Origin: Paenibacillaceae bacterium
Lineage (GTDB): Bacteria > Bacillota > Bacilli > Paenibacillales > CANHGK01
NCBI GenBank assembly: GCA_947460235.1
Contig: CANHGK010000010.1
Span: 33,086-97,085, forward strand
Direction of reading: 5' to 3'
DNA length: 64,000 bases
A program made the position numbers and the translations under genes. This document shows positions 52,426 through 60,518 of the stretch, piece after piece; position 1 is the stretch's first letter, and the number at the start of each line of letters is the position of its first letter. A model generated the notes under the pieces. The model searched no databases. It was not told the origin of the DNA and was given only the letters and a program-made list of their open reading frames with translations.

Positions 52426-54057
52426 ATGTTGATTCGTGATGCACTGTTTCAGATTCATATGTCGATTGTTTCTGACCGTTCAATTCACGTTACGCTTTCG
52501 TCAGAACAGCTAGATTTTCGGTCGCGCTATCAAATTTTACAATTGATGCGTAATCAGATTGAACAAGTGGTTCAAGCCGAAGCGATCGTTAGCACAGATC
52601 AAATATTGGTGATCTATTTGTTACCGAATCAATTATTAGACAGTGAGCAAAAGATTCGTAACATCGTTTGGGAGTTAGATTGGCTTGAGGCTCGCGTTGC
52701 TGAATCACAACTGATTGAAGTTCCGGTATGTTATGGTGGTGAATTCGGTCCTGACCTTGAAGATATTGCAACTGCCGCAGGAAAAGAAGTATCAGCATGG
52801 GTTGCATGGCATCAATCACTCGAATTTGATGCGGTGATGATCGGATTCCGGCCTGGATTTGCTTATTTACAACCAATGAATGTAGCGATGTTTAATCATC
52901 CACGTCGCAAAACGCCGCGAACAAAGTTACCCAAAGGAGCCGTTGGACTGGGTGGCCCATATTGCGGGATTTATCCGGATGAAAGTCCGGGGGGATGGAA
53001 CTGGGTTGGTACGACGCCACAACATCCGTTGATTCGCTTGGGTGACCGGGTGAAATTTTATTCAATTGATCAGGAAGTATTTAATGAAATTGAATTAAAG
53101 GGACGCATGCAAAACGAACCAAATTCATTGGAACGCATGCTGAATTGTGAAGCGGTAAAGATAATTCATCCTGGGACATCTACCATGTTAGTTGGATTAG
53201 AAAATCCGATGTCGATTGAAAGTGGTGGCTGTTGGGGGGGAGTAATGGATCGAGTATCGATGATGCTCGCAAATGTACTGGTAGGCAATAAAAAGGATAT
53301 CGCAGTTTTAGAAGTGTTTGGCCGGGGATTATCATTGCGAGTTGATGCGGATGGACTTCTTGGTTGGTATGGTTCGCGTTGTTCAATTCAATTGAATGGT
53401 CAGAGCATCAGTTGGTGTAATCAGGCAATGCAAGTTCAGCAAGGAGATGAACTTAGATTTGGAACGATAGATGGTGGTTTGCGCGGTTGGTTAAGCATCC
53501 GCGGTGGTTGGTCGGGTGATCGCAAAGAGCAATGTGCAGTTGATATGCACTTTTTAGAATCCAAATATCGTCAATCAATTGTGATGTATAACTCGCGCAA
53601 AGATCGAATCGTCCGTGTAATTGCTGAATCTCAAGAACCATTTGACACGTTCTTTGCGCATCGGACGTATCGCATGTCACCGAATAGTAACCGGATAGGT
53701 ATTCGACTAGAAATTCAAGAGAGCCTTGACCTGACGCAATTAAAATTAATCGAGTTAAAAAATTCTGTTCCTGTGCATCCTGGCGTCATTCAATTACCAC
53801 CGGAGGGCAATCCAATCATATTGATGGCAGATGCCCAATCAACAGGTGGTTATCCGATCATCGGGCGTGTGATTCGTGCGGATCTTGGAATCTTGGCAGG
53901 ACTGCGGCCTGGGGAAATGATTCGGTTTGACGTCGTATCAATTGACCAAGCCGTATTCGCGTGGAATGAGCAAAGCCGTTTTATCGATACCACAGAAAAA
54001 ATGATATCTTGTCGTGGGATCCCGCAAGTAAAGGTTGATCGCGGAGGTGTTTCATGA
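52426..54057 (+). CDS. Fused 5-oxoprolinase subunits PxpB-PxpC (KipI-KipA)
   Basis: This ~543-residue protein joins two subunits usually encoded separately. Residues 1 to ~225 are PxpB/KipI (IPVCYGGEFGPDLEDIA-like block, GFRPGFAYLQ, PRTKLPKGAVGLGG, IYPDESPGGWNWVG). Residues ~235-543 are PxpC/KipA, the biotin-carboxyltransferase-like half (VIHPGTSTMLVGLENP-like start, MADAQSTGGYPIIGRV). With PxpA they hydrolyse 5-oxoproline to glutamate using ATP. GAGGAGGG is 7 bp before ATG 52426 (ATG 52423 also fits). The stop overlaps the pxpA start (ATGA). The Kip name reflects a B. subtilis kinase-inhibitor role, so contact with a histidine kinase is conceivable here. Confidence 0.9.
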   Translation: MLIRDALFQIHMSIVSDRSIHVTLSSEQLDFRSRYQILQLMRNQIEQVVQAEAIVSTDQILVIYLLPNQLLDSEQKIRNIVWELDWLEARVAESQLIEVPVCYGGEFGPDLEDIATAAGKEVSAWVAWHQSLEFDAVMIGFRPGFAYLQPMNVAMFNHPRRKTPRTKLPKGAVGLGGPYCGIYPDESPGGWNWVGTTPQHPLIRLGDRVKFYSIDQEVFNEIELKGRMQNEPNSLERMLNCEAVKIIHPGTSTMLVGLENPMSIESGGCWGGVMDRVSMMLANVLVGNKKDIAVLEVFGRGLSLRVDADGLLGWYGSRCSIQLNGQSISWCNQAMQVQQGDELRFGTIDGGLRGWLSIRGGWSGDRKEQCAVDMHFLESKYRQSIVMYNSRKDRIVRVIAESQEPFDTFFAHRTYRMSPNSNRIGIRLEIQESLDLTQLKLIELKNSVPVHPGVIQLPPEGNPIILMADAQSTGGYPIIGRVIRADLGILAGLRPGEMIRFDVVSIDQAVFAWNEQSRFIDTTEKMISCRGIPQVKVDRGGVS

Positions 54058-54815
54058 AGTCGATCGATTTGAATGCCGACGTCGGGGAGTTCACCGATGA
54101 GGAATCTGAACATCGAGAAGCGTTGCTGATCCCATTTGTTACATCGATCAATGTAGCGTGCGGTGGCCATGCGGGGGATGACTTTTCAATGCGGAAAAGT
54201 TTATTGTTAGCGCAAAAGTATGGCGTATCTGTGGGCGCGCATCCATCGTTTCCGGATCGAGTACATTTTGGAAGAATAATGATGACGTATACCACGGAAC
54301 AAATACGCGAATGGATACGCTCGCAAGTATTACAACTTATCGAAATTGCAGAAGAACTAGGTATGCAATTGCGTCATGTAAAACCGCACGGTGCCCTTTA
54401 TCATGTTACTGCAAATGATGAGCAGGCAGCTGCAGCATTTTGTGATGCACTTGAAATTGATCGAACGTTAATGATTTATACGTTACCGGAAAGCACGTTA
54501 GAGCGGATCGCAATTGGACGTGGCTTCAATGTCGTACGTGAAGGATTTGCTGATCGAAATTATGAAAACAGTGGACAGTTGTCTCCACGTACGTTTGGGG
54601 AAGCTGCGATGATTGTTGATGCGGAACTGGGCGCACAGCAGGCGCTATTTTTGGCACAGGGTAATCCAATACGAGCTAGGACTGGCGAAATGATTCACAT
54701 TACTGTTCAATCGATTTGCATTCACGGGGACGGTGCGCATGCACTTGATTTTGTGAAACAAATTCGTTCAAAATTAGTTGGGGCAGGAATAAATATTCAG
54801 TCCCCTTTTGAATAA
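54054..54815 (+). CDS. pxpA: 5-oxoprolinase subunit A (LamB/YcsF family)
   Basis: This 253-residue cytoplasmic protein has the family opening IDLNADVGEF, then SINVACGGHAGD, VGAHPSFPDR, RHVKPHGALYH, EGFADRNY and the C-terminal ICIHGDGAHAL. Together with PxpB and PxpC it cleaves 5-oxo-L-proline to L-glutamate at the cost of ATP. Gene order is pxpBC then pxpA, translationally coupled. The gap to the gamma-glutamylcyclotransferase gene is 32 bp. Confidence 0.95.
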   Translation: MKSIDLNADVGEFTDEESEHREALLIPFVTSINVACGGHAGDDFSMRKSLLLAQKYGVSVGAHPSFPDRVHFGRIMMTYTTEQIREWIRSQVLQLIEIAEELGMQLRHVKPHGALYHVTANDEQAAAAFCDALEIDRTLMIYTLPESTLERIAIGRGFNVVREGFADRNYENSGQLSPRTFGEAAMIVDAELGAQQALFLAQGNPIRARTGEMIHITVQSICIHGDGAHALDFVKQIRSKLVGAGINIQSPFE

Positions 54816-54847
54816 CCGACATTTAAAGATGCGCGGAGGAAAACTCA

Positions 54848-55225
54848 GTGGGTATACCATTATTTGTATATGGGACGTTATTATCAGGAGCGGAAAATCA
54901 TGAAAAGGTCGAGCCTTATGTGATTCGGATTCGATCGGGAAAAGTGAAAGGTAGATTAGTCGATGCTGGGGGCTACCCTGCGCTATTGTTGGATACAATA
55001 GAAACGTTGGTCGTCGGTGAGTGGATTGATTTGAAACATGGCGCATTGCCTGTATTGGATGAGTTTGAAGGTTATTATGGAGTTGGCAAAGTAAATGATT
55101 ATGAGCGCGTATGGTTGCGCGATGCTGAGATTGACGAAGAGGGCTGGGTCTATATATGGCGTTCGGATCGAGGATGTAAATCGATTCAAGAGGGTGACTG
55201 GTTAAAACACACGCATGGTTTTTGA
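54848..55225 (+). CDS. Gamma-glutamylcyclotransferase-family protein
   Basis: This 125-residue protein has the GGCT/AIG2 fold: LFVYGTLLSG substrate loop at residues 5-13 and LDEFEGYYGVG with the catalytic Glu74. GTG 54848 is the start, GCGGAGGA upstream. The family releases 5-oxoproline from gamma-glutamyl amines or peptides. Its place directly after the 5-oxoprolinase genes means the product of this enzyme is the substrate of its neighbours, which strongly supports the assignment. The exact gamma-glutamyl donor is unknown. Confidence 0.88.
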   Translation: MGIPLFVYGTLLSGAENHEKVEPYVIRIRSGKVKGRLVDAGGYPALLLDTIETLVVGEWIDLKHGALPVLDEFEGYYGVGKVNDYERVWLRDAEIDEEGWVYIWRSDRGCKSIQEGDWLKHTHGF

Positions 55226-55300
55226 GAATATAAATAGGCCGTGTTATGATTGTTAAATAAAAAGAGGTTTTTAATTTAGGGCTTCGAGGAGATTGGTCAG

Positions 55301-55729
55301 ATGGCACATAAATTTTTTACGCTGAACGAGGCGAACGAGATGATCATCTTCGTCAAGAATGCCATTCAACAATTGCAACAGATTAAACGAGAGTTCTCAG
55401 AGAAACGGTTGCAATTAGGCGAACTTGAACGACGTGAAGCGGAGACAGGTCATGACAGCGAAACGGACGATCTGACTTTTTTATTGGAATGTAGAATGGA
55501 CTTTTTACAAATGGAAGCGCAAATGCAAGTAAATCTTTTAACACAAAAAGGTGTTGTTTTGCGCAGTATAGAGCAAGGCCTCGTTGATTTTCCTGGTATG
55601 AAAGATGGGGAAGCAATTTTTTGGTGTTGGAAAGAGGGAGAAGTGGAAATTACACATTTTCACGGCTGGAACGAAGGTTTTTCGGGAAGACAGTTGATTT
55701 CTGATTTTATGGTCGATTATAATGGATAA
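55301..55729 (+). CDS. DUF2203 protein
   Basis: This 142-residue cytoplasmic protein opens HKFFTLNEANEMIIFVKNAI and continues as a long helical hairpin, then the DUF2203 core GVVLRSIEQGLVDFPGMKDG with CWKEGEVEITHFHGWNEGF. Function is unknown. GAGGAG lies upstream of ATG 55301. It is followed after 12 bp by the tRNA-Gly gene. Confidence 0.85.
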   Translation: MAHKFFTLNEANEMIIFVKNAIQQLQQIKREFSEKRLQLGELERREAETGHDSETDDLTFLLECRMDFLQMEAQMQVNLLTQKGVVLRSIEQGLVDFPGMKDGEAIFWCWKEGEVEITHFHGWNEGFSGRQLISDFMVDYNG

Positions 55730-55741
55730 GTTAAGCGATGT

Positions 55742-55812
55742 GCGGATGTAGTTCAATGGCAGAACTTCAGCTTCCCAAGCTGATGGCGCGGGTTCGATTC
55801 CCGTCATCCGCT
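55742..55812 (+). tRNA. tRNA-Gly (anticodon CCC)
   Basis: The 71-nt cloverleaf has acceptor GCGGATG pairing with CATCCGC, discriminator T, anticodon stem TCAGC/GCTGA, loop TTCCCAA with CCC at positions 34-36, and T arm with GGTTCGATTCC. CCA is not encoded. CCC reads GGG codons, the less common Gly isoacceptor in Bacillales. Confidence 0.95.
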
Positions 55813-55849
55813 TTACGCTTTATTCATTTGAATAAATAATGAAATGCAA

Positions 55850-56103
55850 TGATGGAGAGGGTTTGCCGACCCAACGAACAGGGATATTGCGCCGTAGACT
55901 GAGAGCGCAATAACGATATATGACGGCAGACGTTCACTCCGGAGCAGGCTTTTGAACGTGTCCGCGCGATCGCGTGTCGGACTTAGTAGAATGGCACGGT
56001 CACCGACCGTTATCCGGTTTCGAGAGCATCAGTGTTTATTTGCTGGTGAATAAGGGTGGTACCACGGATCGTTCGTCCCTTTTTTGGGAGAACGGTCCTT
56101 TTG
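55850..56103 (+). promoter_or_regulatory. T-box leader of pheST
   Basis: The T-box sequence AAGGGTGGTACCACGG (56052-56067) is followed by a terminator hairpin (GGATCGTTCGTCCC / GGGAGAACGGTCC, TTTT to about 56103). Upstream lie the long stem I region from ~55850 and a TTC triplet at 55933-55935, followed by A, that would be the Phe specifier codon. Uncharged tRNA-Phe should favour the antiterminator and raise pheST expression. Confidence 0.93.
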
Positions 56104-56145
56104 TGTTTTAAATTCGATGAAAACATGGCGATGGAGGAGACACGG

Positions 56146-57180
56146 ATGAAAGAACGGTTAGTATCATTACAAAATGCCGCACTCGCGGAATTGGAAGATG
56201 TAGCGAATCCCCAGGAACTGAATGAAGTGCGTGTACAGTATCTCGGGAAAAAAGGCGCATTAACAGAAATTTTACGCGGAATGGGTCAATTATCAGCAGA
56301 AGAGCGTCCAGTAATTGGTCAGTTGGCGAACGATGTTCGCGCTGCAATTGAGGGTGCGCTCGCAGAATTGCAAACGAAATTCGACGCGGAAGAAACGAAC
56401 CGTCGCCTTGCACAGGAAAAAATAGACGTCACGTTAGCGGGCCGCGCACCGGAAACGGGTACATTGCACCCGCTGAATTGGGTCATTCAACAAGTCGAAG
56501 ATATTTTTGTAGGCATGGGATATATCGTTGCTGAAGGACCTGAGGTAGAACGCGATTATTACAATTTTGAAGCGTTAAACTTACCGAAGAATCACCCGGC
56601 ACGCGATATGCAAGATTCGTTCTACATTACAGATGAGATTTTGCTGCGGACACACACGTCGCCCGTTCAAGTTCGTACAATGGAAAAAATGCACGGCGAA
56701 GTACCAGTCAAAATTATTTGCCCTGGTAAAGTGTATCGCCGCGATAACGATGATGCGACGCATTCACATATGTTTACGCAAATTGAAGGATTGGTTATCG
56801 ATAAAAATGTTCGCATGAGCGATTTGAAAGGGACGTTGCTCCAGTTCGTACAAGAAATGTTCGGACCGGAAACGCAAATTCGTTTGCGTCCAAGCTTTTT
56901 CCCGTTCACGGAGCCAAGTGCAGAAGTCGATGTCACCTGCTGTATGTGTAAAGGGAATGGCTGCCGCGTTTGCAAACAAAGTGGTTGGTTAGAAATTTTG
57001 GGATCTGGAATGGTTCATCCGCGTGTGCTTGAAATGGCAGGATATGACCCGAACGAATATACTGGGTTTGCGTTTGGAATGGGCGTAGAGCGGATTGCGA
57101 TGCTTAAATATGGTGTTGATGATATAAGACATTTTTATACGAACGATCTGCGCTTCTTGCGTCAGTTCGCGCATGATTGA
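56146..57180 (+). CDS. pheS: Phenylalanyl-tRNA synthetase alpha subunit
   Basis: This 344-residue class II synthetase subunit starts at ATG 56146, 7 bp after GGAGGA. An N-terminal coiled coil (residues 1-90) binds tRNA. The catalytic core carries motif 1 ([12 protein letters not shown]), motif 2 ([20 protein letters not shown]) and motif 3 ([14 protein letters not shown]). [18 protein letters not shown] zinc-like Cys cluster lies before motif 3, as in many Firmicutes PheS. It works as alpha2beta2 with PheT. Expression is controlled by the T-box. Confidence 0.98.
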   Translation: MKERLVSLQNAALAELEDVANPQELNEVRVQYLGKKGALTEILRGMGQLSAEERPVIGQLANDVRAAIEGALAELQTKFDAEETNRRLAQEKIDVTLAGRAPETGTLHPLNWVIQQVEDIFVGMGYIVAEGPEVERDYYNFEALNLPKNHPARDMQDSFYITDEILLRTHTSPVQVRTMEKMHGEVPVKIICPGKVYRRDNDDATHSHMFTQIEGLVIDKNVRMSDLKGTLLQFVQEMFGPETQIRLRPSFFPFTEPSAEVDVTCCMCKGNGCRVCKQSGWLEILGSGMVHPRVLEMAGYDPNEYTGFAFGMGVERIAMLKYGVDDIRHFYTNDLRFLRQFAHD

Positions 57181-57195
57181 GAGGAGAACGAAGTC

Positions 57196-59655
57196 ATGAA
57201 TGTATCATTCCAATGGTTGCAAGATTATGTGGATTTGAACGGAGTCGACCCGAAAGAATTGGCAGAGAAAATTACTCGCTCCGGAATTGAGGTTGATTCC
57301 GTTAAAGCGCGCAGCGAAGGCATTAGCGGCGTTGTGATTGGACATGTTGTCGAACGCGAAAAGCATCCTGATGCAGATAAATTAAGCGTGACAAAGGTGG
57401 ATGTTGGCGGTCCAGAATTGCTGCAGATCGTTTGCGGCGCGTCTAACGTTGCGGCAGGTCAAAATGTACCCATCGCAATGATCGGTGCGGTTTTGCCGGG
57501 CGATTTTAAAATTAAAAAATCAAAACTTCGCGGCGTTGAGTCACAAGGGATGATTTGTTCGGCGAATGAGCTGGGCATTCCAGAGAAGTTTTTGTCTAAA
57601 ACACAAAAAGAAGGCATCCTCGTGTTGCCAGCAGATGCACCAATTGGATCGGATGCGCTCGAATATCTTGGTTTGAATGATCAAGTATTAGAATTTGATT
57701 TGACGCCCAATCGTTCGGATTGCTTAAGCATGTGGGGCTGTGCTTTTGAAGTAGCTGCACTACTCGAAAAACCGGTGAAACTACCGCACGTTGTCATCCA
57801 CGAAGATACGACAGAACGTGCATCAGACTTAATTCAAGTATCAATTGAAGACGCGGCACCATGTTTGCATTATAGCGCACGGATTATTCGCGATGTTGTG
57901 GTCAAGCCATCACCGCAATGGATGCAAAACCGTCTTGTTGCTGCAGGCATTCGCCCAATCAGCAACGTTGTCGATATTACAAACTATGTATTACTTGAGT
58001 ACGGTCAACCTTTACATGCATTCGATTTATCAAAGTTAAAACATGGAGAAATTAACGTTCGCTATGCACGAAGTGGGGAAGCGTTTGTTACGCTGGATGG
58101 TGTGACCCGTGAGTTGGACGAATCGATGATGGTTATTTCCGACGGGTTTGACGCAGTTGCGCTTGGCGGTGTAATGGGCGGACAAGACACAGAAGTGAAC
58201 GAAAGTACGAATCAAATTTTACTTGAATCTGCACGATTTGACGGTGGGACGGTTCGTCTGACTTCAAAAAAACTAGGCCTTCGTTCGGAGTCGAGCGTAC
58301 GTTTTGAGAAAGAAGTTGATCCCGCGCGTGTTCGGCTTGCGCTTGATCGTGCGGCAGCGCTACTTGCGCAATATGCAGGTGGTCGTGTGATTAGTGGTGT
58401 CGTTGAAACGTTCAAAGATGAAAATGATAGAGTGCTCGCAGATGTGGATTCGGCGCGTCGAATCCATATTTCAAATGAAAAGATTAATTTAACGCTTGGA
58501 ACAAACCTTTCATCTGATGAAATTGCTGTTATTTGGTCGCGTTTGCAATTTAAAGCCGAGTTACATGGAGAGCATTGGGAAGTTTGTGTGCCATCTCGTC
58601 GTAACGATATTCGACTTGCAATTGATTTGATCGAAGAAGTAGCGCGATTGTATGGTTATGACCGTATTCCGACAAGTTTTATCGTTGGAAAAACGACGAC
58701 TGGAGCGCTTACGAATGAACAAATCATACGCCGTCGTTTGCGCGGCCAATTGGCAGCTCAAGGTTGGCACGAAGTGTTGACGTATTCGTTAACGGAACCG
58801 AAAACAATGCAAGCGTTTCCTGTTGCCGGGAAACACGGAGTTGTTACTTTGGCGATGCCGATGAGTGAAGAACGCAGTGTACTGAGACATTCAATCATTC
58901 CAGCATTAATTGAAGCAGCTCAATATAATCGCAATCGCCAATTGGATGATGTGCGTATTTTTGAAGTTGGTCACGTGTTTCTTGGGACCGAGAATGCAAA
59001 CAACGCATTACCGAATGAGCAATTGATGCTTGGACTTCTTTGGACGGGCTCCAAATCGCCGCGCCATTGGTCAGGTAAACCGCAAGCGATTGATTTCTTT
59101 GATTTCAAAGGTCAATTAGAGACGTTGTTCGAAAAATTAGGATTGACAGGTTTGATATGGGAATCATCTGTCCGCGAAGGATTCCATCCAGGCAGAACAG
59201 CACAAGTTTCCGTGAAAATCGGTGAAGGTGTTGACGTGCTCGGTACGATTGGTCAATTGCATCCTGATCAGCAACGGGCGATGGATTTATCCGATACGTA
59301 TGTTGCAGAACTTTCAGTTTCCGTAGTAGTGGAAGCGGCGCGGCGCGGCGTGCAATTCCAGGCACTACCGAAATATCCGGCAATTTCAAGAGATATGGCG
59401 CTCGTATTGGATCGTTCGGTTTCTGTCGATACCGTCATCCGCGAAACGAAAGCACTTGTGGGTGATCTTGTCGAATCAATTCGTGTTTTTGACGTTTATG
59501 AGGATGAAAAATTAGGTAGAGATAAAAGATCTGTCGCTTTTTCATTGCTCTATCGCGTTCCAGAGCGTACACTAACAGATGAGGAAGTTAGCCAACGCCA
59601 TTTTGGGATGGTAGAAAAATTAAACGAACGTTTTGGCGCAGTGTTACGCGCATAA
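57196..59655 (+). CDS. pheT: Phenylalanyl-tRNA synthetase beta subunit
   Basis: This 819-residue beta subunit of PheRS has an N-terminal OB/EMAP-like tRNA-binding domain (VVIGHVVEREKHPDADKLSV), the B3/4 editing domain around LLEYGQPLHAFDLSKL, B5, the catalytic-like core, and the C-terminal anticodon-binding FDX domain ending SVAFSLLYRVPERTLTDEEV. The length is normal for the family. Fifteen base pairs separate it from pheS, with GAGGAG between. Confidence 0.98.
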   Translation: MNVSFQWLQDYVDLNGVDPKELAEKITRSGIEVDSVKARSEGISGVVIGHVVEREKHPDADKLSVTKVDVGGPELLQIVCGASNVAAGQNVPIAMIGAVLPGDFKIKKSKLRGVESQGMICSANELGIPEKFLSKTQKEGILVLPADAPIGSDALEYLGLNDQVLEFDLTPNRSDCLSMWGCAFEVAALLEKPVKLPHVVIHEDTTERASDLIQVSIEDAAPCLHYSARIIRDVVVKPSPQWMQNRLVAAGIRPISNVVDITNYVLLEYGQPLHAFDLSKLKHGEINVRYARSGEAFVTLDGVTRELDESMMVISDGFDAVALGGVMGGQDTEVNESTNQILLESARFDGGTVRLTSKKLGLRSESSVRFEKEVDPARVRLALDRAAALLAQYAGGRVISGVVETFKDENDRVLADVDSARRIHISNEKINLTLGTNLSSDEIAVIWSRLQFKAELHGEHWEVCVPSRRNDIRLAIDLIEEVARLYGYDRIPTSFIVGKTTTGALTNEQIIRRRLRGQLAAQGWHEVLTYSLTEPKTMQAFPVAGKHGVVTLAMPMSEERSVLRHSIIPALIEAAQYNRNRQLDDVRIFEVGHVFLGTENANNALPNEQLMLGLLWTGSKSPRHWSGKPQAIDFFDFKGQLETLFEKLGLTGLIWESSVREGFHPGRTAQVSVKIGEGVDVLGTIGQLHPDQQRAMDLSDTYVAELSVSVVVEAARRGVQFQALPKYPAISRDMALVLDRSVSVDTVIRETKALVGDLVESIRVFDVYEDEKLGRDKRSVAFSLLYRVPERTLTDEEVSQRHFGMVEKLNERFGAVLRA

Positions 59656-59722
59656 GCAGGAATTTGACGATTCGCGGCGAATAGTCTTGCGATATATTTA
59701 GGCGTTGTTGGAGGGATAAACA

Positions 59723-60385
59723 ATGAGTTCCGAGGAAAAAACAAAAGTTACGGTTGTCATTCATGGTGTGCCATATAAATTGTCAGGAACAACCGATGCC
59801 AAGTACGTGAAACGTGTTGCGGCACTCGTTGACCAACAAATGACTAACGTTGAGCGCTTGTACCCGCGATTGGATATGGCGAGGTTGGCCATTCTTAGTG
59901 CTGTGAACATTTCGGATGAATTTTTGAAATCTCAGGAACTATTAGATGAACTGATGGCTAACCATTCTTTGGAATTGTCACAGGCAACGCGTGCGGCACA
60001 TGAAGAAATTCAAAAGCTTCAAGAGCAATTACAAGCGACACACAAAGAATTACTTGCCTTGCAAAAAGATCAGTCCGTGATGCAAGAGAAAATTCGCAAA
60101 GCAGAACAACAATGGGAACGCGAACGTTCAACGATTGACCACTCGATGGACGAGCTCGAACGGCTTCGTGAAGAACGTTTGAAACGTCAAGAAGATGGAC
60201 GGCTTTTACTCGAACAAGTTCAGCGTGCGCAAGATTTATTAAGTGTTTCTAAGGAAGACAATATCCGGTTGAAACAACAACTAAAAAATACAGAAGAAGA
60301 AAAACAGGTCCTTAAACAAAATTATGATGAACTGCGCATCGAACACGATGAGTGGATTAAAATTATTGACAAATCATCGAATTAA
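59723..60385 (+). CDS. zapA: ZapA cell-division protein with long coiled-coil extension
   Basis: This 220-residue protein has residues 1 to ~90 as the ZapA domain (TVVIHGVPYKLSGTTDAKYV through LDMARLAILSAVNISDEFL), which binds FtsZ filaments. The remainder is an uninterrupted coiled coil rich in Glu, Gln, Lys and Arg. Typical ZapA proteins have about 85-110 residues, so the extension doubles the length, as seen in some Paenibacillaceae. The position after pheT is conserved in Bacillales. A terminator follows. Confidence 0.9.
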   Translation: MSSEEKTKVTVVIHGVPYKLSGTTDAKYVKRVAALVDQQMTNVERLYPRLDMARLAILSAVNISDEFLKSQELLDELMANHSLELSQATRAAHEEIQKLQEQLQATHKELLALQKDQSVMQEKIRKAEQQWERERSTIDHSMDELERLREERLKRQEDGRLLLEQVQRAQDLLSVSKEDNIRLKQQLKNTEEEKQVLKQNYDELRIEHDEWIKIIDKSSN

Positions 60386-60395
60386 TTTTAATTTT

Positions 60396-60433
60396 AAGCT
60401 TTTGATGGCGAAGACCCCATCAAAAGCTTTTTT
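60396..60433 (+). terminator. Terminator after zapA
   Basis: AAGCTTTTGATGG and CCATCAAAAGCTT form a perfect 13-bp stem with an 8-base loop, then a T-run. Confidence 0.95.
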
Positions 60434-60489
60434 ATTTGCGAATACTTTTGATAGAATTAAAAATATAAAGAAGCCGTTACACACACTTG

Positions 60490-60503
60490 TGCAAACGATT
60501 GAA
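60490..60503 (+). promoter_or_regulatory. cre-like site before the alpha-amylase gene
   Basis: TGCAAACGATTGAA matches TGNAANCGNWWNCA except for one base and shares GCAAACGAT with the site at 43002. It touches the ribosome site (GGAGGG 60505-60510). Confidence 0.4.
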
Positions 60504-60518
60504 TGGAGGGTGAGATCG

